Below, piece after piece: positions 63,501-64,000 of a DNA stretch of 64,000 nt (position 1 is the stretch's first letter; each line of letters begins with the position of its first letter). Under the pieces are notes generated by a model. It saw only the letters and a program-made list of their open reading frames with translations, had not been told where the DNA came from and ran no database searches. Made by a program: the position numbers and the translations under genes. This DNA is from an uncultured Bacteroidota bacterium (GTDB lineage: Bacteria > Bacteroidota > Bacteroidia > AKYH767-A > 2013-40CM-41-45): NCBI GenBank assembly GCA_937871435.1, contig CALMQM010000102.1, forward strand, positions 89,338 to 153,337, given 5' to 3'.

Positions 63501-64000
63501 ATCGAACATAGCTGGTGCTGCTCTCGCCTGGACTACTCCAGATGGACATATTGTTTCAGCCAATTCAACTACTGCTACAGTAGATGCAATTGGAACTTAT
63601 GTTCTCACGGCTACAAATCCGGATAATGGATGTATCGGACGAGATACCGCATATGTGACATTAACAACAGCAAACAGCAGCAGTACTGCCAATGTTGCGA
63701 TTTGTGACAATGAGACTTATACTTTACCGGATGGCGTAGTTCAATCTGCTCCCGGTACTTATACAAGTATCATCCCTAATCATGCAGGATGTGACAGTAC
63801 GATCACTACTAATCTTAGTGTGAACCCAACTTATTCCACTTCCGAATCGCACGCGATTTGTCAGGGTGGATCATATCCGCTTCCTTGGGGAGGTTCAGCT
63901 GATCATGCAGGAGATTTCACATGGACGTATCAGTCTGTTGCTGGATGTGACAGTGTAGTTACTATTCACATTTCTGTAAATGATACTTACTCCACTTCCG
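60577..64000 (+). CDS. Giant secreted repeat protein with DUF7948, SBBP and SprB-like regions (3' end outside window)
   Basis: The frame is open for 1141 codons to the window edge. A signal peptide ends near Ala37 (SDVSA, then QG). Residues about 45-290 match the DUF7948 N-terminal domain (YFVRNEGQFREQTLFKADF, YSNVDVRYYPSAEGTLEYDI). About 300-750 hold SBBP beta-propeller repeats (WQTYIGGNQDDNPYAMEQGP and similar). A SprB-like repeat starts near 885 (VTNVSCNGAHDGQIAASSDG). Cysteine-containing repeats follow, with GCDS and VNPTYSTSE-type steps. Such proteins are T9SS-exported surface adhesins; the sorting domain would lie beyond the window. Confidence 0.88.
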   Translation, partial: MKTITRFQRDAFLLDTAGRLFLLFCFLMASISSDVSAQGNSEENAKIQEMLKYYGKQIYFVRNEGQFREQTLFKADFPLGKAIVTSDGMMIATYDPADITARQEEGEQIEKIIQETGIHHPLTTKVKGHGWKMNFLNHSSSMSIQSKDSHADVANFFSGNTSVSNVTSYGEIWYSNVYSNVDVRYYPSAEGTLEYDIICKPGFNKSQIAIQYEGIEHMEVLPNGHLQMKTSVGNVDFPAPVVYQKINGVHQEVTASYSVSDENIVRFDLGEFNTNEPLIIDPIALRWATWVNTNSSDDNHGHCIWVDQDSGYIYMVARVVGTTDQITPGAFDESANGNLEMIVGKYKEPDNIGEPGSRIWQTYIGGNQDDNPYAMEQGPDGNLYITGYTASTNFPLIGGNAFTGGGASIDQSGQATDNIFIMKITRDGKSIKSSVIGGDGDDGSFDLRISEAGDIVICGNTASSNLATLYPGTGATNSHSGVDAIVFKINQDLSSISWMKNYGGTGTDQATIMVENIVNGDIFVGGYTTSNNFTPLTNARQSTIGGTQSGFLQKFSSAGNVIWSSYFQSAATKSTSILCMEFNVAKTQLYFGGITSGLAASNIAASGVYDQTYNNGSNDFFVCRMDTNQNYVSSTYLGGSSNEVNMMGLNTDLNNDVYIFGYTNSTNFPVSSSPNVPLQSTNLGSNDKVFTKINSDLSSLLFSTYYGGSGDDYDPVGERGIKFFNCRIYTIVTSKSNNIPLTQNALNTSRISTTPYEPGLVVWANPPDLLGNSITGNQTICAGTIPDDLTGSEPAYNLPTIIRNVSTSAYPALPSATTYEWQISTDSMNWATIPGATAQDLPGTTIGALYQKTFFRRIIGGDACILAGAADQVVTVRIVSVSAQVTNVSCNGAHDGQIAASSDGVAPFTFHWNTGETTGTLTGLAPGTYTVTVTDNGNCTATNSFSITEPALVTANAGPDKQFTCVAGTTTLTGSSNIAGAALAWTTPDGHIVSANSTTATVDAIGTYVLTATNPDNGCIGRDTAYVTLTTANSSSTANVAICDNETYTLPDGVVQSAPGTYTSIIPNHAGCDSTITTNLSVNPTYSTSESHAICQGGSYPLPWGGSADHAGDFTWTYQSVAGCDSVVTIHISVNDTYSTS

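Overview
The window looks like chromosomal DNA of a free-living, Gram-negative member of the Bacteroidota, perhaps near Chitinophagales or Sphingobacteriales. Lineage markers are: type IX secretion (T9SS) cargo with type A and type B sorting domains; a PorP/SprF protein; a fused MurF-alanine racemase; a DUF4271-hemD neighbourhood; DUF5777 and YceI genes; and Bacteroidota-type promoters (TAnnTTTG, often TATCTTTG). Base composition appears near 40-42 percent GC by eye. I see no rRNA, tRNA, CRISPR array, transposase or prophage.

Layout. 1-891: 5' part of a glutaryl-CoA dehydrogenase-like gene. 1059-12529: a run of plus-strand genes with a GT87 glycosyltransferase, a flippase, three methyltransferases, a nucleotidyltransferase and three B12-binding radical SAM enzymes; this is the best candidate for an undescribed pathway. 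12599-16113: an ECF sigma/anti-sigma pair, then a haem-binding-like lipoprotein, YceI and DUF5777 trio. 16187-22155: DUF4271, hemD, rnpA, yidD, an S41 protease and an O-antigen-ligase-like protein. 22190-32082: WaaE-like glycosyltransferase, meaB, a T9SS type B adhesin with PorP/SprF, murF-alr, tdk, a coiled protein and rsmI. 32083-32646: a gene-free block of tandem repeats. 32647-43810: T9SS cargo, GT39, hemW, a histidine kinase, an AsmA-like protein, a STELLO-like and a DPM1-like glycosyltransferase, and superoxide dismutase. 44009-48159: PAP2 phosphatase, a second S41 protease, dCMP deaminase and a lipoprotein. 48326-53657: a large ABC transporter with an FHA-like region, and a SiaA/SiaB/SiaC-like phospho-switch. 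53671-64000: outer-membrane protein, GreA/B-like protein, APC permease, SorAB-like sulfite dehydrogenase, T9SS cargo coupled to a di-haem peroxidase, and the start of a giant secreted repeat protein.

How the parts fit. Much of the window serves the cell envelope: lipid-linked sugar transfer (GT87, GT39, GT2, STELLO, flippase, ligase), peptidoglycan synthesis, outer-membrane export and T9SS display, plus periplasmic redox proteins. Two signalling modules are self-contained: the ECF sigma/RskA-type anti-sigma pair, and the Sia-type switch, which here lacks the diguanylate cyclase (SiaD) that it controls in Pseudomonas. Several start codons lie where the transcript is predicted to begin, suggesting leaderless messages.

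Limits. Function calls come from reading motifs and from family knowledge; no search or alignment was run. Promoter and terminator calls are by eye.
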